In this document: positions 63,762 through 64,000 of the stretch, one piece after another | Position numbering within the stretch: position 1 is the first letter of the stretch | Layout: every line of letters starts with the position of its first letter | Virus record (IMG/VR): IMGVR_UViG_3300015360_000023 | Location: 62,001-126,000 of that record | Source of the DNA: a virus | Direction: 5' to 3' (one strand) | Length of the DNA stretch: 64,000 nucleotides | Program-made: the position numbers and the translations under genes | Notes under the pieces: generated by a model | Seen by the model: only the letters and a program-made list of their open reading frames with translations | The model's database searches: none | What the model was told of the DNA's origin: nothing

Positions 63762-64000
63762 ATGAAAGGTACAATACTTCTCAATCATAACGAGAACACC
63801 AAAAAAGTAGAAGACGAGGAAAAAACTCGTTATCTACGTGGTCTTCTTGAGCAGATGGGTGTTCCTGTCCAGGAATTCTGGACATCGGACGGCCCTTTAT
63901 CTGTGGATCAAAAAATCAAATTGAGAGGTATCCTCGCTACTTACAACATCCAGGTTATAGACGACTTGGATGGTCACATGCAGGTGTATGTGGAAGGTGA
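63762..64000 (+). CDS. Hypothetical protein (3' truncated)
   Basis: Open from the ATG at 63762 to the right edge, 79 residues visible. The nearby ATG at 63757 is followed at once by a stop, so 63762 is the start. Charged N-terminal helix (K-K-V-E-D-E-E-K-T-R), R-G-L-L-E-Q-M-G-V-P-V and a strand-rich continuation. No family recognised. Confidence 0.6.
   Translation, partial: MKGTILLNHNENTKKVEDEEKTRYLRGLLEQMGVPVQEFWTSDGPLSVDQKIKLRGILATYNIQVIDDLDGHMQVYVEG

Overview
The window is a single-strand (all genes on +), gene-dense, AT-rich stretch of a large tailed bacteriophage with a contractile tail (myovirus morphology). The evidence is a full tail and baseplate module in canonical order: sheath, tube, frameshifted tail chaperone, tape measure, hub, spike, gp25-like wedge, baseplate J. 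The very large baseplate and fibre proteins (up to 2384 residues) and the phage-owned replication, sigma-factor, tubulin-like and ribonucleotide reductase genes point to a big-genome ('jumbo'-like) phage. The host cannot be read from the sequence. No capsid, terminase, polymerase or lysis enzyme gene is inside the window, and no tRNA, CRISPR array or insertion sequence was seen.

Layout. 1-9.1 kb: a left-truncated virion protein with Cys/His metal motifs, a repeat-containing fibre, a small holin-like membrane protein, a 1504-residue beta-helix fibre, a polyglycine adhesin and a Gly-Ser linker protein. 9.1-17.2 kb: probable tail terminator, 1011-residue sheath, tube, a terminator hairpin, the tail assembly chaperone with a clear A-AAA-AAA -1 frameshift signal, and the tape measure. 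17.2-30.1 kb: hub and spike genes, a strongly hydrophobic virion protein, and gp25-like wedge. 30.1-45.4 kb: three giant, module-sharing baseplate/fibre proteins (baseplate J, a LamG-type protein, and one with two dockerin-like calcium loops). 45.4-52.1 kb: an accessory island with three glycosyltransferases, an RmlB-like dehydratase, an Fpg/Nei-type DNA glycosylase and a membrane-anchored beta-rich protein. 52.1-58.6 kb: a tubulin/FtsZ-like GTPase, then a tightly overlapping replication cassette (UvsW-like helicase, two unknowns, an Sm-like protein, AAA+ helicase loader, DnaB-like helicase). 58.6-64 kb: small genes including two FmdB-type zinc ribbons flanking an HNH endonuclease, a sigma-70-family factor, a class II ribonucleotide reductase and a right-truncated gene.

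How it fits together. The first 45 kb builds the tail, host-recognition and DNA-delivery machine; the island may glycosylate virion, host surface or DNA; the last 12 kb replicates and partitions phage DNA, supplies deoxynucleotides and redirects transcription. Observations that stand out: the tripeptide Asp-Gly-Tyr occurs about 26 times in the tail/baseplate proteins and not at all in the rest of the window; small modules recur across the sheath and three giant baseplate proteins; two dockerin-like loops are split by one of those modules; the tubulin-like gene is followed by a large perfect hairpin abutting the helicase start; and the DNA glycosylase has lost half of its zinc-finger cysteines.
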